Assembly (NCBI GenBank): GCA_013396915.1
Contig: VWZL01002056.1
Coordinates: forward strand, 295,114-359,113
Direction of reading: 5' to 3'
Origin: Stercorarius parasiticus
Lineage: Eukaryota; Chordata; Aves; Charadriiformes; Stercorariidae
DNA: 64,000 nt
In this document: positions 51,648 to 64,000 of the stretch, in pieces
Position numbering within the stretch: the stretch's first letter is position 1
Layout: every line of letters starts with the position of its first letter
The notes under the pieces: generated by a model
What the model saw: only the letters and a program-made list of their open reading frames with translations
The model's database searches: none
What the model was told of the DNA's origin: nothing
Position numbers and translations under genes: made by a program

Positions 51648-53836
51648 ATCCCCACACCACCTACATCGCTTGCAGGTGCGCAACCCACCACCACAATCCC
51701 TTTCTAGACCCACACTTGTCATCTTAAAATGTATTTCAAACATAATCTCCTGACCTTTGGAGGAGTTTCTACTTGCAGTACTCGGGAACAATGACACTAC
51801 TATACTGAATACTGCTCTAGCAGTCTTTCTCCATTTAAGGTAATAGTAATCCCTAAATCATTGTTGCAATCAGTCAAGTCTTTTGGCAAGGAGAACATGT
51901 GAAAAATCTGCTTTCAGTTTATCATCTTCTCCCTTGGTTATGCTGCCTTTAATACACACAAGGGAATTCCTCCATTAGCTGGATTCGCTTAAAAGCTCAG
52001 GAGTCCCACTCCATAAATTAGTAAAAACCACTACCTAAGTGAAGACATCTTACATGGAAAGGAGGAGAACCCCTGTGAAGCTTCACAGCTCCTATCCAGC
52101 TTTTCTTATTTACTCTTCAACAGGTCATCAACAGTCCACAAGCTGAAAAACCACTGGATTGCTTGCTTTTGCACCAACATTTAGGTTTTAAAGTGAGAGA
52201 AGTCAGATGCTATCAGCAGGGAGCTGCTATAAGCTACAGTCCAGAGGCTGAATGCATAATGTGCTTCCTTTTATCTTTGCACAAAACTTGAAGGGCATGC
52301 AAGGAAAGGCAGTCCAGCACAGTGAAAGCACACTACTATAAGTTAAAGGAGTGGCACATGACAAAATATATATTCATCCTTGCTGTGTCTATAATCCCCA
52401 TTTGTATTTACTAAATATATGCTTAATGTTTCAAAGAGTCACTAGTTGCTTACTTAAATTTTTTTCCACGTTTAAATTTTTTATTTCAACCCAGTGGAGG
52501 CAAGGAAATAGAAGGGTTTCCACCCTCCAGCTGAAGTTACAGAGCAGCTCTGGATTTAAATAACATCTACAATTTCAGCATTACAAATAGCCCCAAAATC
52601 CTTCCCAGCTATAATTTGTAAGTTAGAACTTAAAACAAACACGTTGGTGAATGCTGCACACCAAAGCTTCAGCTTCAGACTTGAGTACATTCATAAATAC
52701 CTGAAATACACGATCCCAAGACATCGACGGAGTATTTCTTTTGGCACTTTCTCCTTTGACTACCACTAACATTATTATGTCTTTTCCAGCTTCTTCCTCG
52801 TTTCCTCTAGACTTCAGCAGTAACATGTATTTGCTGCTGTCCCACCTGATGGATGTAAAGTCCAATTCAGGATCTGCAGTGGCATGTCTTCACACCATGG
52901 CCATAGAACAAGTATCAGCTACAGCCCTATCACACACACCACATTGATCAGACCAGAACTACTTAATCCAGAAAAAGACAGAAACCTGACTAAGTTATCT
53001 CCTAAACATCTTTCTTCATTTGAATTAGTATTTCTGGTATTTGTTCCAAGTCATAGACGAAGTCAGTGCCAGAGTTTAAGACCAGAACTACAGTGCCCTG
53101 GCCAGTTAGTAGGACCATAAGTGAACACTTCTCTACTAGAGGTACTTGGCTACATGGTAAAAGCTTTCTCAGATCACATATTAAGATCAAAACGACTGCC
53201 TGCATAAAGGGGTGTCTAACCTTCACTGCTTCGCCACCAAAATCTTACCACCTCTGCCTTTAGCTCTTCTACCCAAGAAGAGTGACACAGCAGCCAAGTC
53301 TACACTAACGTGACCAGTGTCACATTGTGCCCTCCTCCAGGCTAAGGAGAAGGTTAGAGACTATATCAAGGAGCTTAAATCTACATTTCCATCCCCATCC
53401 CTAGAGGAGCACAAACAGGCTCAGTGTCACCACAGACGTGTTCCTGGAGGGCGGGTGGCAGTAACCTGCCACCTCGCTCAAGCACTACACTGGCCCCAAT
53501 ACAGAACTAACCTGCCCAGCAGAACTGGTAATCAAGCAAAGCAGCAGCCGCCGGGGCCTCAGCACCTGAGGAGATTAACTGGAGAACCTGCTTTCACACA
53601 ACAAAGGAGGCTCCTGAAGTAATTTCTTTAGAAATATTTGAGTTGGCTGGCCAGAAAACAAGGAAAACATGCAGGAAAAAAACCTGAACTGACTTCTGGA
53701 AGCAAACTTAAACCCAGACTGCATTCCAGAATAAAGGAACAGACACAGCAAAACATCCAAGTTTAGTATTTTGTGGAGCCCCATGTACTTGGGTCAAAGA
53801 AAAAACAAACAAACAAAAAGCACACAACTGATGTGC

Positions 53837-53866
53837 TAAGTATTTAACAAGCTTGTTAAATACTTA
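53837..53866. repeat. 30-bp perfect palindrome
   Basis: The half-sequence TAAGTATTTAACAAG is followed directly by its exact reverse complement, with no spacer and a central HindIII-type AAGCTT. With two mismatches the symmetry extends over about 53831-53872. It lies in RRAS2 intron 1 with unique sequence around it. Confidence 0.95.
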
Positions 53867-56025
53867 ACATATACCTCCCCAAGAGCAGGTGGTTCAGGAG
53901 GACCTGATGTTTCCACATAGGTCTAATCGGTTGGTGCTGGGGCAGCAGGAGATGGATGCTGCTGGGGTGGATAACAGGGAGTGCCACCTCTGCAAAGGGC
54001 TCAGGCACTGCCCAAACCAGACCAGGACAACTGCAGAGATAAGGAATAAAACACTGGATCATGCTACAGAAGGCCAGGTGTATCCTCCTCCAATTATCCC
54101 ATATTCATACAAATCTTTAGGAGTTACTTTCTTCTAATTTTATACAAACAGTAAGAGCACCTCTTCTTTCTTCCAAAAAATATAAATTAAAATATAGTCA
54201 GTGCTTGTAAGCCATCAGTGATGCTTCCCTCAATTTATACTGCTTCCCACTGTTCTAATGCATACTGCCAGCGTTGTTATGGCTATCCAGGGAAACAGAT
54301 GTCATTTGTAGCTACTATTACTGCAATTATCCAGTGATGTGAAACACTCGATATCTGCATGAACAGTGAAAACTGAGACACGAAGAGAGAGGGGAATTAA
54401 ACTGAAGAAAGTTATAGTGAAAGAAAGATGTCACGAGCCATATACAAGCTAAACCCTTTCCAAGTTAATCCACAGGTTCAAAAGTTCTTTCATTTGTTCC
54501 TGAAGAACTAGCATTACACATAGTACTGATATTTATGATTAAGCATGTGCTTAATCAAATCTTAATGGTTCTGGTGAAGAAAATCGTAATGGGGAATGCA
54601 AAGTTCTTGAATAACCCATGGCAGCCTCAGAGCGCATCCATTAGATTATCAGGCAACATGTAACCCAAAGACAGAAGAGATACAAATTGAATTCTGAATA
54701 AGATATGGTAGGATACAAAAATAAACATCTGTGTTAAGTGTATGTAAATCTTTCCCTTAATTTTTTTGTGCAATGCAAGAATTATCAAGAGCTTGTGTTT
54801 GGTCTGGAAACCCTAAACAAAGGACAAATTAGTCCTATTATACAGCCATATACTCCCTCTCTCTGCACTCCCTGCCCTTCCATACACAGTGATCAGCAAA
54901 CAAGCACATCAGAAAAAGAAAACCAATAAGAAATCTGTGTTCAGTGCACAGGCATATTTATTGCATATAGCCAAATGTAACACAGATCTGGTTGGTTTGT
55001 TAGTTTTTGGCCTAATTGCTACCTATAAGGCAGTTTTACCTTCCCCAACCCTGCTTGGGCTGCAGCAGCACAGCAACTCATCTCCTTTCTTTTCTCCCTT
55101 GAAGCTGGCACCCAAGGAGCGATTTACAAAACAGCTCAAGCTTACTGGTAGAAATCTAGAGATTTTCTAACTGCTAAACAGATAATTACAAGATTTTTTG
55201 GAGGAAAAACCCACTAAAAGTCTGCTCAGAGACATCAGATTCGCTTGGAAAAAAAGAAAGCGTCTTTGAAACATAACTGAGGCAGCCTCTCAGCACACAT
55301 TCAAATCATAGAGGTTTAAAGAATAACTATTACAACTACTTTATTGAAAAAGATTACATGCCTTTTTGCTAACATCCTGCCAAGCTTAAACATACTGTTA
55401 GGGTAACTGTTGTAAAGCATTAATGTAGCCTCAACACTTGAATTATGGACAGAGTGGGTACTGGTTACATGCATATAACGTGAATACTGATGACAGCGGG
55501 GTTTGGTTTTTTTAATATATACATTGAAAAGCATGTGATGATCTTTTTAAAGACTCTTTTCCTTAAAAAACTGCAGATACTTTTTAAAAACAGTTTTCAC
55601 CTTTTAAACTCAAACTGAATCTGCACTGTGCTTACGTCTTCTTTCAGTCACTAGTTTATAGCTCTCCACACTGTACATCAACTCAGTATTAGCAGCTCAC
55701 CAGCCTGTGAACATTTGCCTCCAATTAATAATTCTCAAATTTCTCCAATCAAACCACACCAAGCACATTCACAGAGACCGGTCTGAAGCAATACATGCAT
55801 TAAACTTTGGCCTCTCGACAGCTTCCTGGTGATGTAGTTTTCATTACTCAAGATCAGAGAACATAAACTTTCACTGTCTGTTAAGATTTCTTTGCAATGC
55901 CCTGAATTAATGCCTTTTAATGCCAGTAAGCACCTACAAAGTTCTTTGAAGGCAGCTATGCAATTTCTCAAGTCGAAACACGTCTGACTATAAAATGCAC
56001 TCTATGCTGTAAGCACAGATGAGTC

Positions 56026-56064
56026 TTCATTTCATTTAATTTCATTTCATTTAATTTCATTTTT
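56026..56064 (+). repeat. 15-bp tandem repeat, about 2.6 copies
   Basis: The unit TTCATTTCATTTAAT occurs twice exactly (56026-56040, 56041-56055) and a third time in part, in RRAS2 intron 1. Confidence 0.9.
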
Positions 56065-57592
56065 GCTTCACAGTAAATATGTTAAAGAACTACAAGCACA
56101 CCAAGTACTTAATCTTCCTGATCTTGGCCACTTGCAATTCAAGGAATGTTTAAAATATTTGCTACATACTATCTTTTAATCCATAAAATTTTATCAAGTT
56201 CAGACAGTTTTACAACATAGCAGCTCACAAAATCTTTTCAGGATGAACTCGGTTTTTACCTCAAGAATCCCATGATCTCTTTTAAAAACAGCACATCTGA
56301 TTTTAGATACGTGTATAACCAGAAAATGGGAATGTATAGCTATAAGTGAAAAGAAAGTAAGGTTACTCAAAAATTCCCCTGGTGAGGCAGAAGTAAAGTT
56401 ACTGGAATACCTTCTTCTCATACACATGACATCATTAGAACACCTCAAGACATAAGGTGTAATGTAAGAGCTCTCAATTTATAAAGGTAAGTACAGTAAC
56501 AAGGTTAAGACTTACAATTAAAATAAACTTAAATAATAAATAAACTTGAACCTAACTAAAACACAGTCAGCAACAGACTTCAGACTAGAGGCTATGAGGA
56601 GACCCATGTTTAGGGCATTTACAGTCTATTAAGAAAGAAGCCAGATCACAACTCCTTGAGGAACATGATGGAAGAACTGAAATGAAGATTGGAAAAGTTA
56701 ATTCAATGGCAAAAATAAGCTCTTGAGGAGAGTGCAGGTATTTGCATCAAACCAGAATCCTTAAACTAGGTTCTAATTGCAGAGAAATTGCTTGCTAATT
56801 GTACTTTTCAGATTGCCTGGACTAGGTTATGAACACTTAGACCCATACAATTACATTAATGCGGTAAGAAGTTTTTCTAGCCCAAACAAGCCAGTAAAAC
56901 AAAGCCTCACTTCAGCAACTCTAGTGGATTTTAGTAACTAACTCCTACTTCACATTTTAAGTACCTGGAAAATATTCAAACCTGGGGACTCCACAGCAAG
57001 CTAAGGCCAAAAGTTTCTGAAGTTAATACCTTTCTTTTTCTGACAGTAGTAAGTAAGGATCTGTCTTAAGTAGTAAAAGCCTCTTCCTAACTTTATTATT
57101 ACATTTCAGTTCTCTACAGAGCTATTGCCAGTTGTGTAGGTTTGTAATAGCTTAGAAGCAGATACGGGCTCAGACCACAGTTAGCAGAAAGATCCAGGTA
57201 GAAAGCCTGAGGAAGGTAAGTTCTTCACATTCTTCCTTTTAAATTACTTGTTAGACAGTGAGATACAGCTAGGTTAATTGGTCCTTTAAACCCAGAGCCT
57301 ACAGTTTTCTAGCACAATTCAAGTTAGGACTAAATATTTGTAGGATAGTATTTCACAATACAATTGAACTACATTAGCAACTTCCTGCTAGTGAAAGAGG
57401 GAGGTTTTGTCACCCCCGCTCCAGACCTTGTCTGCAGCACGATCAGGACACCAGACAGTTCAAATCGCTAACTAAAAGTTTTTAAGAAATCCCCCACCCA
57501 AATACTAGCCAACTGCAGCCACCTTTAAATATCCAGACACTTCAGGAAAGGTCACAGCATATCACTAAAAGATGCCTTTTCCCCCCAGGACC

Positions 57593-57640
57593 TATATATA
57601 CACATAATATAATATGTGTACGTGTATTTTTATATATTAA
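57593..57640. repeat. AT-rich imperfect inverted repeat
   Basis: The arms TACACAT and ATGTGTA flank AATATAAT, with further TATATA on each side. A small AT-rich cruciform-type element in RRAS2 intron 1. Confidence 0.6.
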
Positions 57641-60600
57641 AAAAGCACTGAACAGGGACTGAACCAAAAGAGTGAAAGTTTCTAGAAGTTTTCATCATAC
57701 CACTTGTTCTGTTAGAAAAGAGACACACAGAATCATTAGCACATACGTAATTAAAAGTCAAGATGACTCTTTCAGAGCCAGCAACGCACCTCATTTATAC
57801 TATGAGATCACTGTAGTCGTAGATAGCAATACACTAGTTCCTGTCCTATAATTTTTTTTTTTTTCCTATTACCACAGTTAATCCCATGGAATTTTTGAGC
57901 ACCAGCTTGGACAATATCCAACATGAAAACATTCAGCTTCATTAGCAAAGTCTGAAGTACTTTATTTTTTGAAGATTTACTGACTGATCATTAGAAGCTA
58001 ATTATTTAGGAAAAAGCTATAAAATAGCACTTATATCTAATAAGAACTATTGTGTCAGAAGATAAGCACAGTTCTAATAGCTTTATTTGCCCAAATTACA
58101 TATTTATTCAACTCCAACCTTTTGGCCTGAGACTAGACAGTCTAGACTCATTTCACAAACTACAGACAATTACTATAATCTTTAAGTTTTGGAAGTGCCG
58201 TAACCAGAAGTGCCAAGAATGCTCAAATGGAGCTGTAAGTGTTATTTAGCCATCTATTTTCATTATCGAGGCTCATTATTACCAGCCTTGCCCCAACATC
58301 CTCATCCAGCTCAGTAAAATACACAAAGTAGTTATCTCTGAGTCATGGAAGTTTTAAATAATGACAGAGTTGGTTGCCTACCTATGAAATAATGGCAAAA
58401 ATCAATTAAAATGAGAACACACTAGGCAACCTTCCCTTAGAAAAGGGTATCTGAACAGCTTGCAGGTGTCAAGCTATCAACAAAAAGTTCATGCTAAAAA
58501 AGCTGCAATGATGCTAGCGTGCTAAATACATGCTTTTAACATGGCCAGTTCTTAGGTTTTCCTCACACCACCGCAGACACGGCATGAAAGCCATACCAAA
58601 CCAGGCGGATCCACTCCATGTGTGCGAGCCCCACGCCGTGGTCCCACCAGGCGGGTCCCACCCGCCGTGCCCCAGCACCAGGTACTTCTGCACATCCCTA
58701 TCAGCCATCACACTGTATTCTAAGATGAAAACGTGCTTTCCGCCTCCTGGAACCATTTCTCAGAATTTTGTGGCTAAGCACTAAAACCTCAGATAAAGGG
58801 GGAATTTGTACTGGTCAACAAGTGTTTTTTGCACATGATGTGTACTTTCAGATTCAGCAGCTCCTGGCAGGGCCAGCACAGGGGCTCCCAAAGGGACCAC
58901 GAAGGAGAACGGAGCACCTGCTTGTCAGTCACCCCCAGGTCCAGCAATAAGCTCCATAGCCTTAATATCCCCTCTGCAAAGAGAAGTTTTTCAGAAGATT
59001 GACATTACAGCATCAGGTTTTAAACCCAGACACATTGAGAGAAGTATTCATAACCTTAGTTTGGGATTTAAAGCCAATTAACAAAAAGCTTAAGACTATT
59101 TTTTAACCTTGTCTCTAACCTAAGGTGTCGGGTTAACCTGCCTAATTGTGAGAGTGAAAAGAAGGGAAGGGCGTCTCTTCAGAGGCAGAGGAGGCCGTGT
59201 AAACCTTTGCACTCTAGGGACAGTGTGTTCAGATCTTCCCAGCACACAAGCAGTCCCTTTGTTTCATTCAACTGCTTGGGCACAGCATTTGACAGATCTG
59301 ATTCTGAGAGAGGGGAAGAAAAAAAGGCCAGACTTGTCAGTTTAGCAGAGCAATGTGATAAGTTACTCCGCTCTTGAAGCAAGACAGAGAAATACTACCC
59401 CATCGCAGCAGAGAGACACCCGACACAGATTTCAGTGATGCAGCTGACCTGAAATCCTAATGAGGCATGATGCCTGTCAAAAAACATAAGTATTTTAAGC
59501 AGAGGCTGGTCTCACAGTCGTAGACACTACTGCTTCGTAAGTAGTGGTTCAAATTAATACCACTAGTTTAAAAAACTCCAGGTTTCTGTAAGAACAAAAG
59601 ATTAGAAATCCAATATACAGAGTTCAAGGAACCTGCAGCATGGACCTGCGTAACTGAAATAAATCTTCAGCTTGACAAACCACTTTGAAAAAGGAATACT
59701 GAGTATTTTCCATCACAGATACCAGCAGAGTACAATGGTTTTCTTTCCAGCCTAATCAGTGCTGGCAGAGAAGTTAAATCTTAATGTCCTTGGAGAATAT
59801 CTTCATAGTTTCTCTTACTACCACCAGCAGCAGCTTTCAAGACCAAAGGTTATTACTTTATTACTCCTTCACATCTGACAACAGTGTAATTCAGACTGGT
59901 TTTCTCATCAAGCAGTAAGTTGCAGCACAGTGCATGAGGACTGGTTACAATAGGAAGTGTAGCATTTGCTTCTGAAAGGTCAGAAATGAAAGCCATGGGC
60001 ATTGGAACTTTTACATTAGAGACAGCTTAAGTTCCTAGAAGAAATAAAAGAGGTACTGGAGAAAATATTACTGTAAAGAGAAGAAAAACACGCAAAAACC
60101 CCCAAACCACCAGACACATAGTTGGGAAGGCTCAGAAGTTACTGTTCCATGTTTTGCGTCAGTGTCCCACAAGGCAACCCAAACATACTGTCCTGCAGTA
60201 GCTCCAGCCCTTAATGTTTTATTTGTCTTCGAGGCCTGTGCACATGCCAGTGCTGCACTTCCATCCATACCTCAGTGGCACAAAGTTGCTCAGAATCACT
60301 ACATTCACTTTTAAACCAGCGAATTTGCAGGCTAACACCAGAAGTTTACAAACAACCTAGCATTTTCTGTGCACCTCACCCCCAATCCGTAGAACTGGGC
60401 AGCGCTGATTTTACCCGAATTATTTTTACAGCATGCACAAGGTTGCCTCCACATCAGAACCACAGGAGGAGCGAGGGGGAGATGCTTTTCAGGCAGAGGA
60501 TGGATGGATGGCCCTCCCTTTCACCCCACGGAGCGAGCGGCTGCCCCCAGGCACAGCCCAGCAGCGCAGCAGCCATGGAGCAGAATGATTCCCAATGGGA

Positions 60601-63600
60601 ACGCTTACTAGGGAGGGCTGACAGAAACAAGTTCTTGAGCAGCATTATCCTCCCAATTAAGGAAGGCTTTAAACGCAAAACGTGAACCGACATTGTTGCA
60701 ACTTACATATGGGGAAATGCATACCAACTCAAATTCCAGGAACCAGAAACTATCGAGTGGTTTTACAGTTGCTAATCCTGACATGTGAGCAAGATTTCAT
60801 AGTGCAGAACTGGTTACAAGCGCTGTCTTGCTAAAATCAGCTTGGTGTCTGATCTACAGGGAAAAGGAAGAGATCCTAAAGCCCCAGTAAGCACAATTCA
60901 AATGCTTTTAAGCAGTGCCAGAATTTTCAGCCTCAGCAATTTTAGATTTTAAATCAAAAGAGTGAGTGTCAAATGGAAACATGCTTATGTTCTCAAATTT
61001 TATTAAAAATGCTTTCACCTTCAGTATTCAGTCTACATATTTAAGCAAGCACCAATTTCCATCTAAAAAAAGCATATTTAGCAGCAAAACATTTGCTTAT
61101 ACTAAAACCAACCCCTGTGTTTCTTCCCTTTCATCTCCGCACCTGCAGGTGTAGTACCACTCTTAGTCAGCATCACCCCAAATCACAGGGCAGGGAAACA
61201 CGTAGGAAACTCAGACAGTTTACTTTTTGCTTGGAATTATCATAGATAGCACATGGAATAGAGAAAGATGGAGATAACCAACATTACTTAACATCTATAG
61301 CATTAACAATGTTAGATGAATATTTCACATGACCTTTGAGCTAGAGGATCTCAGCAGTTAAGTGCTAATCCTGTCTTTTATACTTTTTGAGAATTTATTG
61401 TATTAATAGCATGGACCGTTTCACCTCAGTAAGAAAATAACTACCCCAAAACCAACAGGTGCTGTTGTAACTAAGGCCAAAAAAAACCCCAACACACATC
61501 TCCTGTAAGGCACTACCCTCATCCAATTAACAAAATCCAGCAACATAGTTCAGACAAGCTAAAGATGAGCATTAGCAGACTTGTTCTCATGTTGAGATCT
61601 GCTTCATACTATTCAATGCCACAAACTACAGTTTTCTGTGCAAATACCTACTTTCACATTATGAAAAGCCACATCTATTACGAACCACATCAAGAAGCTG
61701 CAAGCAAACATTCAGCTGAGGTGCTACCTATTTAAACCCCACACGCAGTCAACAAGTGTTTTTACAGTATGGCCATTTATGGTAGCAGTAAAGAAGGCAA
61801 ATGAAAGGCTGGAGCAATTTACACTGAGCAGCATCACTTCCCATGGCAGAGCTGATTCTAAGTAACAGATGAAAAACATGATTTGCATTAAACACTACAT
61901 CCATAGACGATCTCTCGTTATTTAGGGAATTCACAGTTTGAGCCAGAAGCATTTGGTAGAGTCACACAGACCTTAGGATCACTGGAAAGCAAGGTCTAGC
62001 GTTTTTTTTCTCTAACATCCTGTTTAGCAGTATGGTAGAGCAGGTTCCGGAATAGTTCTCTACCCACAGTTTGTGAGTAAGGTTTCTCCAAGGGGAAGGA
62101 GAGCTTAAAGATGAAATTGAGAGCAAACTCTATAGACAAGTCTCATTCAGAAGCACACAAACTGCTAAAAAGAAATAGAGCTTTATTTCTTTGAAGAGCT
62201 GGATGCTCAGGAAAAACCTGAGCTCTCCAGTGAAGAGCTTTTCTGAAGGAACCGTGGGCGTTGCAATTCGTTGTTTGAAGCCAAGTGCTGCAAATATTAA
62301 CCTGGCCACACATGCTGAGATAGCACAGCACTGAGACACCCATTCTCCACTCTTGGTTCTGTCACTCAAAGCTTGTAAACACAGCTCTGCCTAAGTAATC
62401 GGCTAGCAAATTAGTGCTGCAAATAGGGCTTTAACATCAAAATGCCCTTCCTCCAGAACAGCAGCAAACTCTCTGGAGACTATTAAATGAATCTATAGAA
62501 CTTAAGACCATCGAGAGGATACAAACCCCCATCAGATCTAGAAATGCTCATCCTCCTTTCTGCGTTCTTGCCTTGCTCCTTACCTAACCCTCACATTAAA
62601 AACCTCCGGGGAACCATCTCAGTGCTCAGAGAGACAAACCTTTCAAAGAGGCTATTTTGAGTACTGCCTTGGCTAGTGTCCCACAGCTTAGCAGACTCTC
62701 CCACCCAAAGGTCTTTCCTGTCTGTTGGTCTCACTTGTTCTTTCACACCCTTTACTTTAGGGAAATGCCCCGTCCCAGCTAGAGGAGGGCAGAAGCAGTT
62801 CAGGGACAACAGATCTCAGCTCAATGCCATTACGCAAAATGTTTTCCTCCTCATCCTTTTGCAACACTGTAGCTTTCTTTGCTTAAACACATCTGAGCCC
62901 AGTCTTCTGTTGGCATTTCTTGTCCAGAGGAGCACAGCTAAACCTTCAGAGCCACCCACATGTATCCCCACAAAACTTCACAGACAGCTTTTTACCAAAT
63001 TTCACTTGACTTGATTCAACTATTCTCTCCCTCTCCTGCTACTCCTGTTTTGAATAGAACAGTCTTGTATTTCAGCAGGCTTTCAAGTTTCAAACGAGGT
63101 AAGGTATGCATGCCACTAAGAATTTAAAGCATTTGTGATTCTCCTACACTGTACTCATGTTGGCCAGTTCATCATCCCATCCTCAAGATCGGCAGGCTTT
63201 TGGATTTTTACGCTCATTAAAGGTGTGAGCTTAAAAACTACAGGTTCAAATTCAGATACTTCAGTTTAGTAACAGCACATAGTCAAGATTTGCTCTGGGG
63301 GTTTCCAGCAAGGTGATTTCCCTTCTGTCCCCTGTGTGCTCTCATTCTTACGAAGAATTTACATAAATTCTCAAATAAACTTGTTTTCTAAACTCAGGAG
63401 CTGCCGTCAGCCTGCCCAGAGCAGACAAATCACATGAGCTACTTCATTTGCATCAGAGGATAGACACCAACTTCTCTATATAATATTCCTTTACAGACAT
63501 GAGTTGAGGAGAAAAGCATCACTATGCAGAAGACACAGGTGCACATCATAAGAATATAGGTAACGAAAAGCATCAGTAAACATTATCTAAACCATGTACA

Positions 63601-63700
63601 AGTATGATCAAAGTGAGAAAGGACAAGGGCTGATGAAAAACAACTCGATGATGCTAGTCGTGTTTCTCCACTTAAGACAAGTTGGGCCCACTAACTGCTG

Positions 63701-63714
63701 CTCTCTCTCTCTCT
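63701..63714 (+). repeat. (CT)7 microsatellite
   Basis: Seven CT units in RRAS2 intron 1. Confidence 0.9.
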
Positions 63715-64000
63715 GGTTTTACAATTACTAACTTGTAATAAGTCTTAAATGAAGTAAGCTACCTTCTTCAGGACAGATTCTGTGAACAGCCACTGCTGCA
63801 AAAGCAACTCAGTAATTTATTAATTCCTACGATATTTTGCCTTTAAAAGAAGAATTACTTACACCAATATTCTCAGAGAGATAGCAAGCTCAGAAGAGAG
63901 GCTACTCTTTTCCAAATCCAACAGACAGCATAGACAGCATTGTATTTCTACACAGGCTAGTAGAAACTTACAAGGAAAATCCTTTTTTTTTTTATCATCT

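Overview
The window looks like a piece of a bird nuclear genome (or a close archosaur relative). Three things point to this: CR1 LINE fragments with the avian-type 3' end, an intron-exon gene with consensus GT-AG splice sites, and long non-coding stretches with low repeat content. It is not bacterial or viral, and nearly all of the short open frames are chance.

The one gene that can be named with confidence is RRAS2 (R-Ras2/TC21, a small Ras-family GTPase), on the minus strand. Its coding exons 2-6 lie at 47316-47229, 46488-46386, 44003-43895, 36268-36150 and 35697-35610. All five have consensus splice sites and matching phases. They encode residues 37-204 of a 204-residue protein and end in the prenylation box CVIF. 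Exon 1, with the start codon and P-loop, is not visible and should lie beyond position 64000, so 47317-64000 is intron 1. The 3' UTR runs left from 35609 and probably ends between about 34250 and 34770.

Left of RRAS2, about 1-34000, I recognise no gene. The region holds a 271-bp CR1 3' fragment on the plus strand (21776-22046), an old CR1 copy of about 1.7 kb on the minus strand (27511-29210), a CpG island (about 17640-18330) with a G-quadruplex-type motif, and low-complexity tracts. Four minus-strand segments (4547-4647, 14191-14308, 17603-17719, 26602-26711) look like exons by splice site and frame but match no family I know. Mammals have SPON1 converging on RRAS2 here; I searched by eye for its C-terminal exon and did not see it.

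The RRAS2 introns contain a 30-bp perfect palindrome (53837-53866), a hairpin with 10-bp arms (39686-39708), a degenerate CTAG-rich repeat block just upstream of exon 2 (about 47530-47820), a GC-rich patch with an E-box palindrome in intron 4 (41150-41850), and two adjacent minus-strand open frames (48327-49040). I found no convincing novel multi-gene system; the best leads are the unidentified exon-like segments around the CpG island.
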